The notes under the pieces were generated by a model that did not search any database, had not been told where the DNA came from, and worked only from the letters and a program-made list of their open reading frames with translations. Below, in pieces: positions 7,657 to 15,957 of a DNA stretch of 35,329 nucleotides (position 1 is its first letter; each line of letters opens with the position of its first letter). The translations under genes were made by a program, and so were the position numbers. The stretch is from Candidatus Hydrogenedens sp. (lineage in GTDB: Bacteria; Hydrogenedentota; Hydrogenedentia; Hydrogenedentales; JAEUWI01), in assembly GCA_016125095.1 (NCBI GenBank), contig WGMK01000020.1:1-35329 (forward strand), read 5' to 3'.

Positions 7657-8934
7657 ATGCCGAATGAATTGAACCGCCGTCAGTTTCTGGATTCCGCCGC
7701 CGTGGGCACGATGGCCGCTGCGGCTGCGCTGGGGGCGCGGGCAGATGCGCCATTCGATCGCCGTGTGGTGGTGGGGGTCATGGGCCTGATGCGGGGGAAG
7801 GCGGTGGCGAAGGTGTTCGCGGGGCAGCCGAATGTGGAGGTGCGCTATGCCTGCGACGTGGACCGTACGCGCGCGGCGGATGCGGCGGCGGAGCTGGAGA
7901 AAATGACGGGGACGGCGCCGCAGGCCATCGGCGATTTCCGCACGATTCTGGACGACCCGGAGGTGGATGCGCTGGTGTGCGCGGCGCCGAACCATTGGCA
8001 TGCGCCGGCCACGATTTTCGCCTGCCAGGCGGGCAAGCATGTGTATGTGGAAAAGCCCTGCTGCCACAACCCGCAGGAGGGCGAATGGATGGTGGAGGCG
8101 GCGCGCAAGCATGGGCGCGTGGTGCAGGTGGGCACGCAGCGGCGGAGCGGCGCGGGATTCCGCGAGGCCATCGGGCTGCTGCATGCGGGGGAGATCGGGC
8201 GGGTGTATTCGGCGCGCGCCACCTATGCCGCGGCGCGCGGCTCCATCGGCCATGGCACGCAGGGCGAGCCTCCGGCGGAACTGGACTATGCCCTGTGGCA
8301 GGGGCCCGCGCCGGTACGGCCGTATGTGGACAATCACCTGCATTACAACTGGCACTGGTTCTGGCACTACGGCAACGGCGAGCTGGGCAACAACGGCGTG
8401 CACACGCTGGACCTGTGCCGCTGGGGCCTGGGCGTGGATTACCCGGTGCGGGTCACGTCGAGCGGCGGGCGGTATGTGTTCGACGACGACCAGGAGACGC
8501 CGGATACCCACACGGCGGCCTTCGAGTTCGAGGAGGGCAAGTCCATCGTGTGGCAAGGGCACAGCTGCAATCCTTACGGGCAGGACTTCGTGAATTTCTA
8601 CGGCGAATCCGGCACGCTGACGCTGACGAGCGGCGGCAGCTACACGCTCTACGACCTGAAGAACAAGGTGGTGAAGCAGGTGGAGGGCACGCTGGGCGAA
8701 CCGGAGCACGTGACAAATTTCCTCGCAGCCGTGCGCAGCGAGACACCGGACGCGCTGAACTGCGGCGTGGCGGAGGCCTACCCGAGCACGCTGCTCTGCC
8801 ACCTGGGCAACATCGCCCATCGCACCGGACGCAGCCTGCGCTGCGATGCCGCGAACGGCCACATCCTCGACGATGCCGACGCGATGCAATATTGGGCCCG
8901 CGAATACAATCCCGACTGGAAGCCGGTGGTGTAG
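7657..8934 (+). CDS. TAT-exported Gfo/Idh/MocA-family oxidoreductase
   Basis: This 425-residue NAD(P)-dependent sugar/inositol-type dehydrogenase begins with a twin-arginine signal (NRRQFL followed by an Ala-rich helix, residues 6-28). A Rossmann-like segment starts at about residue 36 (RRVVVGVMGLMRGKAV). The family signature NHWHAP (112-117) precedes the catalytic-lysine motif EKP (132-134). The C-terminal substrate domain contains HYNWHWFWHYGNGELGNNGVHTLDLCRW, typical of the planctomycete-style secreted subgroup. The ATG at 7657 has GGAG eight bases upstream; the longer frame from 7525 is rejected. The substrate is unknown. It stands alone, bounded by repeat-rich intergenic DNA on both sides. 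Confidence 0.93.
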   Translation: MPNELNRRQFLDSAAVGTMAAAAALGARADAPFDRRVVVGVMGLMRGKAVAKVFAGQPNVEVRYACDVDRTRAADAAAELEKMTGTAPQAIGDFRTILDDPEVDALVCAAPNHWHAPATIFACQAGKHVYVEKPCCHNPQEGEWMVEAARKHGRVVQVGTQRRSGAGFREAIGLLHAGEIGRVYSARATYAAARGSIGHGTQGEPPAELDYALWQGPAPVRPYVDNHLHYNWHWFWHYGNGELGNNGVHTLDLCRWGLGVDYPVRVTSSGGRYVFDDDQETPDTHTAAFEFEEGKSIVWQGHSCNPYGQDFVNFYGESGTLTLTSGGSYTLYDLKNKVVKQVEGTLGEPEHVTNFLAAVRSETPDALNCGVAEAYPSTLLCHLGNIAHRTGRSLRCDAANGHILDDADAMQYWAREYNPDWKPVV

Positions 8935-9082
8935 CAAGATTTTTTGACAGGAGAACGGGATTTTGGGATTGAAGAGGGAGAAATGGGAGGGGGAAAGAAC
9001 GGCGTAGGTGGGCCTCGTCCCATAAGTGTCCGAGATAATTACATGGGGTCTCGCACTTCAGCGCCAACGGCGCGACGCAATA

Positions 9083-9224
9083 TAGCCTAGGGCGTAAGTC
9101 CTGGGTATCGGAATGCCCTCGAAGATCCCTGCATGGGCGACGCAACGATCTTATGAAGATGCGTCGCCCATGCAGGGCTTGATGATTGTTGAACATCTAA
9201 ACCCAGGGCTTACGCCCTGGGCTA
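9083..9224. repeat. Nested long palindromes (REP/BIME-like intergenic element)
   Basis: The outer arms 9083-9106 and 9201-9224 are 24-base inverted repeats with two mismatches, containing AGGGCGTAAG/CTTACGCCCT. Inside them 9127-9144 and 9160-9177 form a perfect 18-bp inverted repeat, extended by ATCTT/AAGAT (9148-9152 with 9156-9160) to a near-continuous hairpin around a 3-base loop. No reading frame is supported. It could fold as a cruciform or as RNA hairpins, and looks like a non-autonomous repeat mobilised by a REP-associated transposase (inference; no such transposase is in the window). Confidence 0.7.
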
Positions 9225-9470
9225 TGTTACGCCGACCCTTAGGGTCTAAGATCTCCCGCGCCGTAATGACCACAAGAAGCTGCCGGCTATTGACGAAAAC
9301 GCATTCATTCAATATCTTCTTGGACATGTAGGAGCCGGGCCACCCTACATCGCGGCAAAATCCCGCCGCGCCGGAGGCGCGACCGTTCTTAGCCCGGTGG
9401 TGAAGCGAAGCGGAACCCCGGGTAGGCCGCCCACAAAAATTCATGGAGCCCCGGCAGGGGCGTTGCTTCC
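9225..9470. other. Gene-free repeat-like DNA downstream of the palindrome
   Basis: No gene is seen. It holds a CGCGCC/GGCGCG hairpin (9367-9372 with 9376-9381) and a stretch AGCCCGGTGGTGAAGCGAAG near 9391 ending in CCCCGGGTA, resembling repeat families in related genomes. The 8935-9082 side is also gene-free. Together 8935-9470 separates the convergent oxidoreductase and sialidase-like genes, and no T-run terminator is evident. Confidence 0.5.
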
Positions 9471-10574
9471 TCACTCTTCAAACCACGCCAATGGCACGCG
9501 GGTGATGCGGGTGCGGCCGAGGCCGCCTTCTTCTTCGGTGTTGCCGGCGCAGTATCCGAGCAGCACGGCGTCGGTCGTAAATTCGAGGGCGGTGTAGCAA
9601 TACCACCCGGTCGGGCTGTCTTCGAGATCCTTCGCCTTTCCCCACGTGACGCCGTCGTCGCTGGAGAGCGCGGCCGAGAGCGGGGTGCGCTTACCCTTGA
9701 GGGCCTCGGGGATGCCGACGTGGTTGTTCCACACGAGCAACAGATCGCCGGTGCCGGGCATCCGTTCGAGCGAGGCGGGCGACACCGGCGAGAGGATGCC
9801 GGTGCGTTCAATCGCCGACCACGTGTCGCCGCCGTCGGTGGAATAGGCGCGCATCTGGCAGCCCTGGTCGGTGCGGGCCAACAGCATGATGCGGCCGTCG
9901 TTCAGTTCCACCACGAGCGGTTCCTGCAGGCCCGTGCGGCTTTTCTCGGGCGCTTCGATGGTGCCCTTGCCGGCACGCCAGGTGGCGCCGCCGTCGTCCG
10001 ACAGGTAGCAGATCGCCGTGCCGCGGTTCTGGAACTCCTCGCCGGGCAGGCTGTGGCGCGACGCGGGGATGACGAGGCGTCCGCTCTTCAGCTGCACGAG
10101 GCGATCGTTGTTCACCACGAAGTAGCCCGGCGTCTCGATGCAAAGGCGCGGCTCGCTCCAGGTCTGTGCTTCGTCGGTGGAGATACGGAGGTAAGGTCGG
10201 CAGTCCGCCTTGGAATCCTTGCGTAGATAGAGCAGCGCGATGCGACCGTCGGCGAGGCGCAACAGCGATACGGACATCACGTTCATGCCGCCTTCGTTGG
10301 GCACCACGACGACGTCTTCCCCGCTCCAGGTGACTCCGCCGTCTTCCGAAACCCGGCTGGCCAGGTGCGCGCTGCCGAAATCACTGCCACTGCCCGTGAA
10401 GTGGGTGTATACAAACAGGATGCGGCCGTCTTTCAGCGTGACGAAATCGCCTTCGGAATTCCGCGGATTGCCCGGGCCGGGCGGCAGGTCGAGCGCGTGC
10501 AGGGGCTGGGCCGACGCGAACCCGCACGCGAGCATGGCGAGCACGAGGGTGAATAAAGTACGGGGAACGAACAT
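9471..10574 (-). CDS. Secreted sialidase-like BNR/Asp-box glycosidase
   Basis: This 367-residue protein has a signal peptide (MFVPRTLFTLVLAMLACGFASA) and five Asp boxes (S-x-D-x-G-x-T-W type) at about residues 76-83, 132-139, 192-199, 245-252 and 304-311. That is the layout of a beta-propeller exo-alpha-sialidase or related BNR hydrolase. RNSEGDF near the N-terminus fits this subgroup. Catalytic residues cannot be assigned with confidence, so sialidase activity is a family-level guess; many such proteins act on other glycans. The ATG at 10574 has GGAG nine bases upstream. It is divergent from the MFS gene, with a 129-base shared upstream region. Confidence 0.85.
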   Translation of the reverse strand: MFVPRTLFTLVLAMLACGFASAQPLHALDLPPGPGNPRNSEGDFVTLKDGRILFVYTHFTGSGSDFGSAHLASRVSEDGGVTWSGEDVVVVPNEGGMNVMSVSLLRLADGRIALLYLRKDSKADCRPYLRISTDEAQTWSEPRLCIETPGYFVVNNDRLVQLKSGRLVIPASRHSLPGEEFQNRGTAICYLSDDGGATWRAGKGTIEAPEKSRTGLQEPLVVELNDGRIMLLARTDQGCQMRAYSTDGGDTWSAIERTGILSPVSPASLERMPGTGDLLLVWNNHVGIPEALKGKRTPLSAALSSDDGVTWGKAKDLEDSPTGWYCYTALEFTTDAVLLGYCAGNTEEEGGLGRTRITRVPLAWFEE

Positions 10575-10703
10575 GGGACGATTCTCCTGATCGACTCGTA
10601 GAACGGCACCATAACAAAAGGCGGCCGATTGGCGCGCGGATACGCTTGCCTTTACGAAGGGTGTATAGTCGGCGCTTTGCCGGACCCGCGGGAGGCGTCA
10701 TTC

Positions 10704-11912
10704 ATGGAACACGCAGAACCGATCGTCTATCGCTATCGATGGGCGGTGCTGGTGGTTTTCGCCCTGTTGAACATCATGCTGCAGGTGCATTGGGTGGCGT
10801 TCGCGCCGATTACCAAAGAGGCCGCGGCCTTCTACGGCGTCGAGCCGCTGAGCATCGCCTTTCTCGCGCTGCTGTTCTTGCTGCTCTACGTCGTCGCGGG
10901 GCTGCCGGCGTCGTACGTGCTCGACACCTTCGGGCTGCGCTGGGGCATCGGGCTGGGGGCGGTGCTGATGGCCACGTGCGGCGTGGTGAAGGGCATCTGG
11001 CCGTCGAACTACACGGCAATTGTCGTGGCGCAAACGGGGCTGGCGCTGGCGCAGCCGTTCATTTTGAATGCCTACACGCGGCTGAGTTCGCAGTGGTTTC
11101 CCGCGCGCGAGCACGCCACGGCCACGGGGCTCGCGGCGCTCTCGCAATACGTGGGCTTTATCGTGGCGATGGGCCTGACGCCGCCGCTACTGCACGCGCT
11201 GGGCATGGGGGGCATGCTGCAGGTCTACGGCGCGGCGACCGTCGTGTCGGTGGCCGCGTTTCTGCTGGTCTTCCGCGAGCACCCCCCGACGCCGCCGTCG
11301 CATTTCGACGAAGACCCGCGGCTGGGCGTATGGGCCGGCGTGAAGCATATCTTCCGGCAGCCGCAGATGGTGCTGTTGCTCTACATCTTCCTCATCGGTA
11401 TCGGCGTGTTCAACGCGCTCAGCACCTGGATTGAAGAGATTCTCGCGCCGCGCGGATTCACGGCGGCGCAGGCGGGCGTGGCGGGCGCGGTGATGATGGC
11501 GGGCGGCATTCTCGGCGCGCTCGTGGTGCCGCCGTTGTCGGATCGCATCGGCCGCCGCGTGCCATTTCTGGTGGGCTGCACCGCGCTGGCGGTTCCGGGG
11601 CTCGCAGGCTTCACCTTCGTTACGGGCTTTGCGGCGCTGTTGGTAGCGAGCTTCGTGCTCGGTTTCGCCATCCTGAGCGCAGGCCCCATCGGCTTCGAAT
11701 ACGGTGCCGAGCTGGCGCACCCCGCGCCGGAGTCCACCTCGCAAGGCCTGCTGATGATCGGCGGGCAGATCTCGGGCATCGTGTTTATCTTCGGCATGGA
11801 CGCCCTGCGTCAGGGCACGGGCACGATGACGCCTTTCCTGGTGGGATTCATTGTGCTGACGCTGCTGAACGCGCTGCTGGGCCTGCGCCTGCGCGAGGTG
11901 CACACCGACTGA
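10704..11912 (+). CDS. MFS transporter, FLVCR-like
   Basis: This 402-residue inner-membrane protein has about 12 hydrophobic segments split by a central loop near FREHPPTPPSHFDEDPR. The N-terminal half (RWAVLVVFALLNIMLQVHWV, FYGVEPLS, LDTFGLRWG) and the segment QTGLALAQPFILNAYTRLSS followed by WFPAREHATATG resemble the FLVCR/MFSD7 branch of the major facilitator superfamily, whose eukaryotic members move haem or choline. The MFS loop motif LSDRIGRRVPF is present in the second half. The substrate here is unknown. The ATG at 10704 has GGAGG eight bases upstream, so the longer frame from 10629 is not used. Confidence 0.88.
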   Translation: MEHAEPIVYRYRWAVLVVFALLNIMLQVHWVAFAPITKEAAAFYGVEPLSIAFLALLFLLLYVVAGLPASYVLDTFGLRWGIGLGAVLMATCGVVKGIWPSNYTAIVVAQTGLALAQPFILNAYTRLSSQWFPAREHATATGLAALSQYVGFIVAMGLTPPLLHALGMGGMLQVYGAATVVSVAAFLLVFREHPPTPPSHFDEDPRLGVWAGVKHIFRQPQMVLLLYIFLIGIGVFNALSTWIEEILAPRGFTAAQAGVAGAVMMAGGILGALVVPPLSDRIGRRVPFLVGCTALAVPGLAGFTFVTGFAALLVASFVLGFAILSAGPIGFEYGAELAHPAPESTSQGLLMIGGQISGIVFIFGMDALRQGTGTMTPFLVGFIVLTLLNALLGLRLREVHTD

Positions 11913-12114
11913 GCCCCGGGGCTGGCGATGGCGGACCGCACGCCGCTATACTCCGCGGCGTTGATCTTAGGCGGCAGGGCGGCGAGGAGGACGCGCCCCG
12001 CTTACCCGATACGCCGTTGCACCGGCCCGGCCGGTTCCGCGCGGCGGATCAATCGGAGCCTGTTACACGTATGGACCGATCAGTCTGCCATGCCGCGCCG
12101 GGGGAAGGCGCCGC

Positions 12115-13137
12115 ATGAAATCCGCCCTGCACCGTTTCGGCCGCGCGGTCGCCTTCTTCTTTATGGTACTGGCGCTGGGCACCGCGGGCTACGTGGCCGC
12201 TGGCTGGACGCCGCTCGACGCGCTCTACATGATGGTCATCACCATTTTCAGCGTGGGCTACGAGGAAGTGCACGATGTCGACACGCCCGCACTGAAGCTC
12301 TACACCATCTTTATCATCTTCGCCGGCACGGGTTCCGCGTTTTACGTGTTCGGCACGGTGATTCAAATGATTACGGAAGGCGAACTGCGCCAGGCGCTGG
12401 GAGCGAGCCGCATGTCTCACGATATCGATGTCATCAAGGACCACGCGATCATCAGCGGCTTCGGGCGGCTGGGCCGCATCATCAGCAAGCAGCTGCACGA
12501 ATCGGGCTACCGCTTTCTAATCATGGATACGAACCCGGACCGCATACAGCTGGCGAAGGAACTGGGCTACAAGGCGATGCTGGGCAACGCGCTCGACGAG
12601 CGTGATCTGCGCGCCGCGCATGTGGAGCGGGCGAGCGTGCTGGCGACCGTGCTGCCCTCGGACGCAGACAATGTGTTCATCTGCCTGTCCGCCCGCAACC
12701 TCAATGCGAACATGACGATTATTGCGCGCGGCGAACAGGGCAGCACGGAAAAGAAGCTCCGGCAGGCCGGCGCCAACCACGTCATCATGCCGGCGGCCAT
12801 CGGCGGGCGGCGCATCGCGGAGCTGATTCTGCATCCCGGCGACGACATCGAACGGAAGCTGGAGCGGGTGGAAACCTCGAGCGATGAATTGATGGAGATG
12901 GGCCTGCAGGTCCGGTTTCTTGCGATTCCAGAGAAGAGTCCCGTGCTGGGGAAACCCATCGACCAGGTATTGGTGGCGGGACGCGATCCCTTTATCGTGG
13001 TGGGGGTGCACAGTGCGCGGGGCAAAAAGACACACGGCCCGCATAGCGACCACCGCATCGAGGCGACGGACCAGATTGTCGCGATCGGGCCGCAGGACGA
13101 CGAGCCGAAGCTGATGCTGAAAGGCGCCGCGTCCTAG
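12115..13137 (+). CDS. Two-helix potassium channel with RCK (TrkA-N/TrkA-C) domain
   Basis: This 340-residue protein has two transmembrane helices (about residues 8-30 and 61-88) around a pore loop, with no voltage sensor. The filter region reads TIFSVGYEEV (about 43-52), so SVGYEE replaces the canonical TVGYGD. A Rossmann RCK domain follows: GFGRLG at 115-120 binds NAD(H) or another nucleotide, and an acidic residue ends the second strand (LIMDTNPDR). A TrkA-C regulatory domain occupies about 245-335. The architecture is that of MthK-type ligand-gated channels. The ATG at 12115 has a G-rich site (GGGGGAAGG) upstream. Ion selectivity cannot be deduced safely with the altered filter. Confidence 0.9.
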   Translation: MKSALHRFGRAVAFFFMVLALGTAGYVAAGWTPLDALYMMVITIFSVGYEEVHDVDTPALKLYTIFIIFAGTGSAFYVFGTVIQMITEGELRQALGASRMSHDIDVIKDHAIISGFGRLGRIISKQLHESGYRFLIMDTNPDRIQLAKELGYKAMLGNALDERDLRAAHVERASVLATVLPSDADNVFICLSARNLNANMTIIARGEQGSTEKKLRQAGANHVIMPAAIGGRRIAELILHPGDDIERKLERVETSSDELMEMGLQVRFLAIPEKSPVLGKPIDQVLVAGRDPFIVVGVHSARGKKTHGPHSDHRIEATDQIVAIGPQDDEPKLMLKGAAS

Positions 13138-13207
13138 GCTCCGCTTTTGCGCCGGGGTTGCGCCGCATGGTAGGACGGTGACCGGGAATGAAACCGGGAG
13201 ATGCGTC

Positions 13208-13331
13208 ATGCCGATTCGGGTGCTCTTACTGCTGCTGGCCGTGGTCAGCGTGTTGCCGGCCTATGGCGCGGACCGCGCGCCGAACATCGTGCTCATCATG
13301 GCGGACGACCTGGGCTATGGCGAACTGGGCT
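13208..13331 (+). pseudogene. Sulfatase N-terminal fragment cut by an IS
   Basis: A good site (GGGAG, seven bases) precedes ATG at 13208. The 41 codons encode a signal peptide (MPIRVLLLLLAVVSVLPAYG) and the sulfatase opening RAPNIVLIMADDLGYGELG, whose paired Asp residues bind the active-site calcium in this family. The frame runs directly into the IS left end at 13332 and stops at 13372. The catalytic Cys/Ser-x-Pro-x-Arg motif and the rest of the enzyme are missing, and no remainder is found to the right. It is non-functional. Confidence 0.9.
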
Positions 13332-15048
13332 TGATCCGTAGAAAAACGAACTCGACGGAGTTCGGGCCCTAAAAACGGGGCCATTGAGCCCGAAAAGGCA
13401 GACTATCCGGCAGAAATCAGTACAGGGATGGAGTGGCGTGGCCGAGGCGGTTGGGGTGCGAATCGGCGGGGAGGCAGGCCTGGCGCGGACTTCTGGCCGT
13501 CGGCCTGTGGGCGCAGAGCGATGGGCGCTCCGGCTCGTCGATGGGAGCAACCCATTTGAACCGAGGCGAGCCAAGTGGACCGGAGGTGGACCGGAGACCT
13601 TCGTTTGGATGAGCGTGACGATGGCAGTAGGCCTGTCGGCCCCGGCGCGGACCTAGGGGCGTCCGGGAACGGGCCATCCGGGGTGTACAAAAATATAGGC
13701 GCTGTCGGATATCCTTGCCGGAAAGGGACTTGCGACGAATCCCGCCCAAGGAAGGAATTCCCATGGAGAGCCTGCTTTTCGCGCTCTTGACGCTGGCGGC
13801 GCGCTGGTTGGAGCCTCGGCATAACGCTCAGATTCAGCTTTTGCGCGAACAGATACGAATACTCCGCGCCCGGGTGGACGCGGAGCGTATCGTGCCGACC
13901 CCGGCGGAGCGTGCCGAGCTGCTCAGGATCGGAGCGCTGCTCGACCACGAGGTGGCGGAGTTGATGCACGTCGTCCGCCCTGCGACCTACCGACGATGGC
14001 GACGGGAGCAGAAGAGCGGGCATGTGCCGAAGAAGGCCGGGCGTCCGCCGACGGTACAGTGCGTACGCGATTTGGTGGAGCGCATGGCGCGGGAGAACTT
14101 GCGTTGGGGCTACCGGCGCATCGTCGGCGAACTCAGAAAGCTGGGGATATCGCTCTGCGCCGCGACGGCGCGGAATTTCCTCCACGAAGCGGGCATCCAC
14201 CCGACTCCGGAAAAGTCGCGGAAAACCCCGTCTCTCCCTTGGAAGCAGTTCATCGAGGCCAACATAGACTCGATGATCGCCACAGACTTCCTCACGAAGG
14301 AGGTCTGCACGCTGACCGGCCGCTACACCGCGTACGTGCTGATCATCATCCATCTGGGCAGCCGCAAGGCTTACGCGAGCCCGGCGACGTACAGCCCGCA
14401 CGAGGGCTGGGTGGTGCAGCAGGGCCGTAACGCCCGGATGTGGCTGGAGGACGAGGGGCTTGAGGCCCGGTTCCTGGTGCACGACGGCGACGCCAAGTTC
14501 TCCGCCCACTTCCGCGAATCGTGGAAACCGGACGCGCGCTGCCTGCGCACGCCGCCGCGCTCGCCAATGGCGAATTCTTACGCGGAGAGCTTCATCGGCA
14601 CGCTCAAGCACGAGTGCCTGAACCACTTCGTCTGCTTCTCGCCGCGGCAGCTCGACCGTATTGTGTCGTTGTGGATGAAGCACTACAACTACGTGCGCCC
14701 GCATCAGGGCAAGGAGATCGGCAACAACGTGCTTGACGTGAACTTCCAGCCGCAGACGGCGGGCGAGGTCCGCTGTAAGCGACAGCTCGGCGGAATCATT
14801 ACCCACTACTACCGGGAGGCCGCGTAGTTCCTTCGCGCGACAAGTGAAGAACGGAGGCCGGAAGGAAGCCAGGCGCAGGACAACTCCGCCCGCGCCGCAA
14901 ACCCTGCTGCTATTCTTCCTGTTTCTCAACGCCGACAAGCCTCCAAGACGATCGTCTCTGGAATTCCGCGTTCCACTCTGGCCTAATCAAGCCGATTCAT
15001 CGTCAGATTAATCATCGCATACCAGCGCTTATATTTTTGAACGGGTCA
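13332..15048 (+). mobile_element. IS3-superfamily insertion sequence, copy A (complete)
   Basis: The left end TGATCCGTAGAAAAA (13332) and the complement of the right end (TGACCCGTTCAAAAA, ending 15048) are imperfect terminal inverted repeats with TGA...TCA tips, giving 1717 bp. It carries one transposase (13763-14827). A 431-base non-coding stretch precedes the gene, and about 220 bases follow it. The right end is defined by comparison with copy 2, which finishes with the same segment (CCAGCGCTTA, then TGAACGGGTCA). No target duplication is seen: the left flank is the sulfatase and the right flank is a truncated IS copy, which points to a deletion next to the element. Confidence 0.88.
13763..14827 (+). 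CDS. DDE transposase of IS copy A (rve integrase core)
   Basis: This 354-residue transposase has a short N-terminal hydrophobic/helical segment (MESLLFALLTLAARWLEPRH), a leucine-rich LLREQIRILRARV helix, a helix-turn-helix region (about 55-135, with AGRPPTVQCVRDLVERMAR and RWGYRRIVGELRKLG) and an integrase catalytic core. The acidic triad is D175 (MIATDFLT), D241 (HDGDAKF) and E275 (SYAESFIGTLKHE). The C-terminal HYNYVRPHQGK stretch is typical of the IS3/IS481 superfamily. The ATG at 13763 follows AAGGAAGG at seven bases. All catalytic residues are present, so it may be active. A single ORF without a frameshift separates it from classical two-ORF IS3 elements. Confidence 0.92.
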   Translation: MESLLFALLTLAARWLEPRHNAQIQLLREQIRILRARVDAERIVPTPAERAELLRIGALLDHEVAELMHVVRPATYRRWRREQKSGHVPKKAGRPPTVQCVRDLVERMARENLRWGYRRIVGELRKLGISLCAATARNFLHEAGIHPTPEKSRKTPSLPWKQFIEANIDSMIATDFLTKEVCTLTGRYTAYVLIIIHLGSRKAYASPATYSPHEGWVVQQGRNARMWLEDEGLEARFLVHDGDAKFSAHFRESWKPDARCLRTPPRSPMANSYAESFIGTLKHECLNHFVCFSPRQLDRIVSLWMKHYNYVRPHQGKEIGNNVLDVNFQPQTAGEVRCKRQLGGIITHYYREAA

Positions 15049-15540
15049 GTCCTCATCTTCATCCACCTCGGCAGCCGCAAAGCCTACGCCAGCCCGGCGA
15101 CGTACTCGCCGCACGAGGGGTGGGTCGTCCAACAGGGCCGTAACGCGCGGATGTGGCTGGAGGACGAGGGCCTCGACGCCCGGTACCTGGTGCTCGACCG
15201 CGACACGAAGTTCTCCGCCCACTTCCGCGAATCGTGGAAACCCGACGCGCGCTGCCTGCGCACGCCGCCGCGCGCTCCAACGGCGAACGCCTACGCCGAG
15301 AGCTTCATCGGGACGCTCAAGCACGAATGCCTGAACCACTTCGTCTGCTTCTCGCCGCAGCAGCTCGACCGCATCGTGTCGCTCTGGCTCGCGCATTACA
15401 ATTCGGTGCGGCCGCATCAGGGCAAGGGGATCGGCAACAACGTGCTCGACGCGGACTTCCGGCCGCAGGCCGAGGGCGAGGTCCGATGCAAGCGCCAGCT
15501 CGGCGGCATCATTGCGCACTACTACCGGGAGGCCGCGTAG
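15049..15540 (+). pseudogene. Transposase fragment (C-terminal half)
   Basis: This encodes the part equivalent to residues 192-354 of the intact transposase at 13763, with about nine in ten residues the same. The homologues of D241 (LDRDTKF) and E275 (NAYAESF) remain but the first Asp is lost, so it cannot catalyse transposition. The right end of copy A supplies an in-frame TTG-AAC-GGG-TCA leader, creating a short open frame from 15037 that could be expressed only by chance. Confidence 0.88.
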
Positions 15541-15761
15541 CCCGCTTCCCAGAGAACCGGAAAATGGAAGCCGAGCAGTGACTCGGCGCGGGACCGCTCC
15601 GTCCGCGCCGCGAACGCCACCGCTTTTCTCCGGGTTTCTCACCGCCAGCAGCCCTCCATGACTATTGTCTCTGGAAATCCCGGCCCCGATCTGTTCTAAT
15701 TCACCCGATTCACCGTCAGTTTAATCATCGGACACCAGCGCTTACATTTCTGAACGGGTCA
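15049..15761 (+). mobile_element. Truncated IS copy (right portion only)
   Basis: From 15049 the sequence is closely similar to copy A from its transposase codon 192 through the right end, finishing TGAACGGGTCA at 15761. The two right termini match closely over the last 50 bases. The left half, including the left inverted repeat, is missing; copy A occupies its place. Copy A probably inserted into or beside this copy, with loss of the intervening DNA. Confidence 0.88.
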
Positions 15762-15957
15762 GGGAAAAGCCTCCACACTGCAACGCCTCTCTTGATGTAA
15801 TTTCTAACCAGCGCGTTTAACATGATACAATACCAAACAAAAATATCATTCAGGGCCACCTCCTAGCGCTACGAGACCTTAACGTGTCTCTAACCCCGCC
15901 CAATGCTCCTGATGATTATGCTTCGGCCACGTAGTTACAAACATCGCAAACGCTATC

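Noticed and set aside
10646..10672. Promoter for the MFS gene at TTGCCT/TATAGT
   Set aside because: The boxes are only 12 bases apart and there is no extended -10; not supportable.
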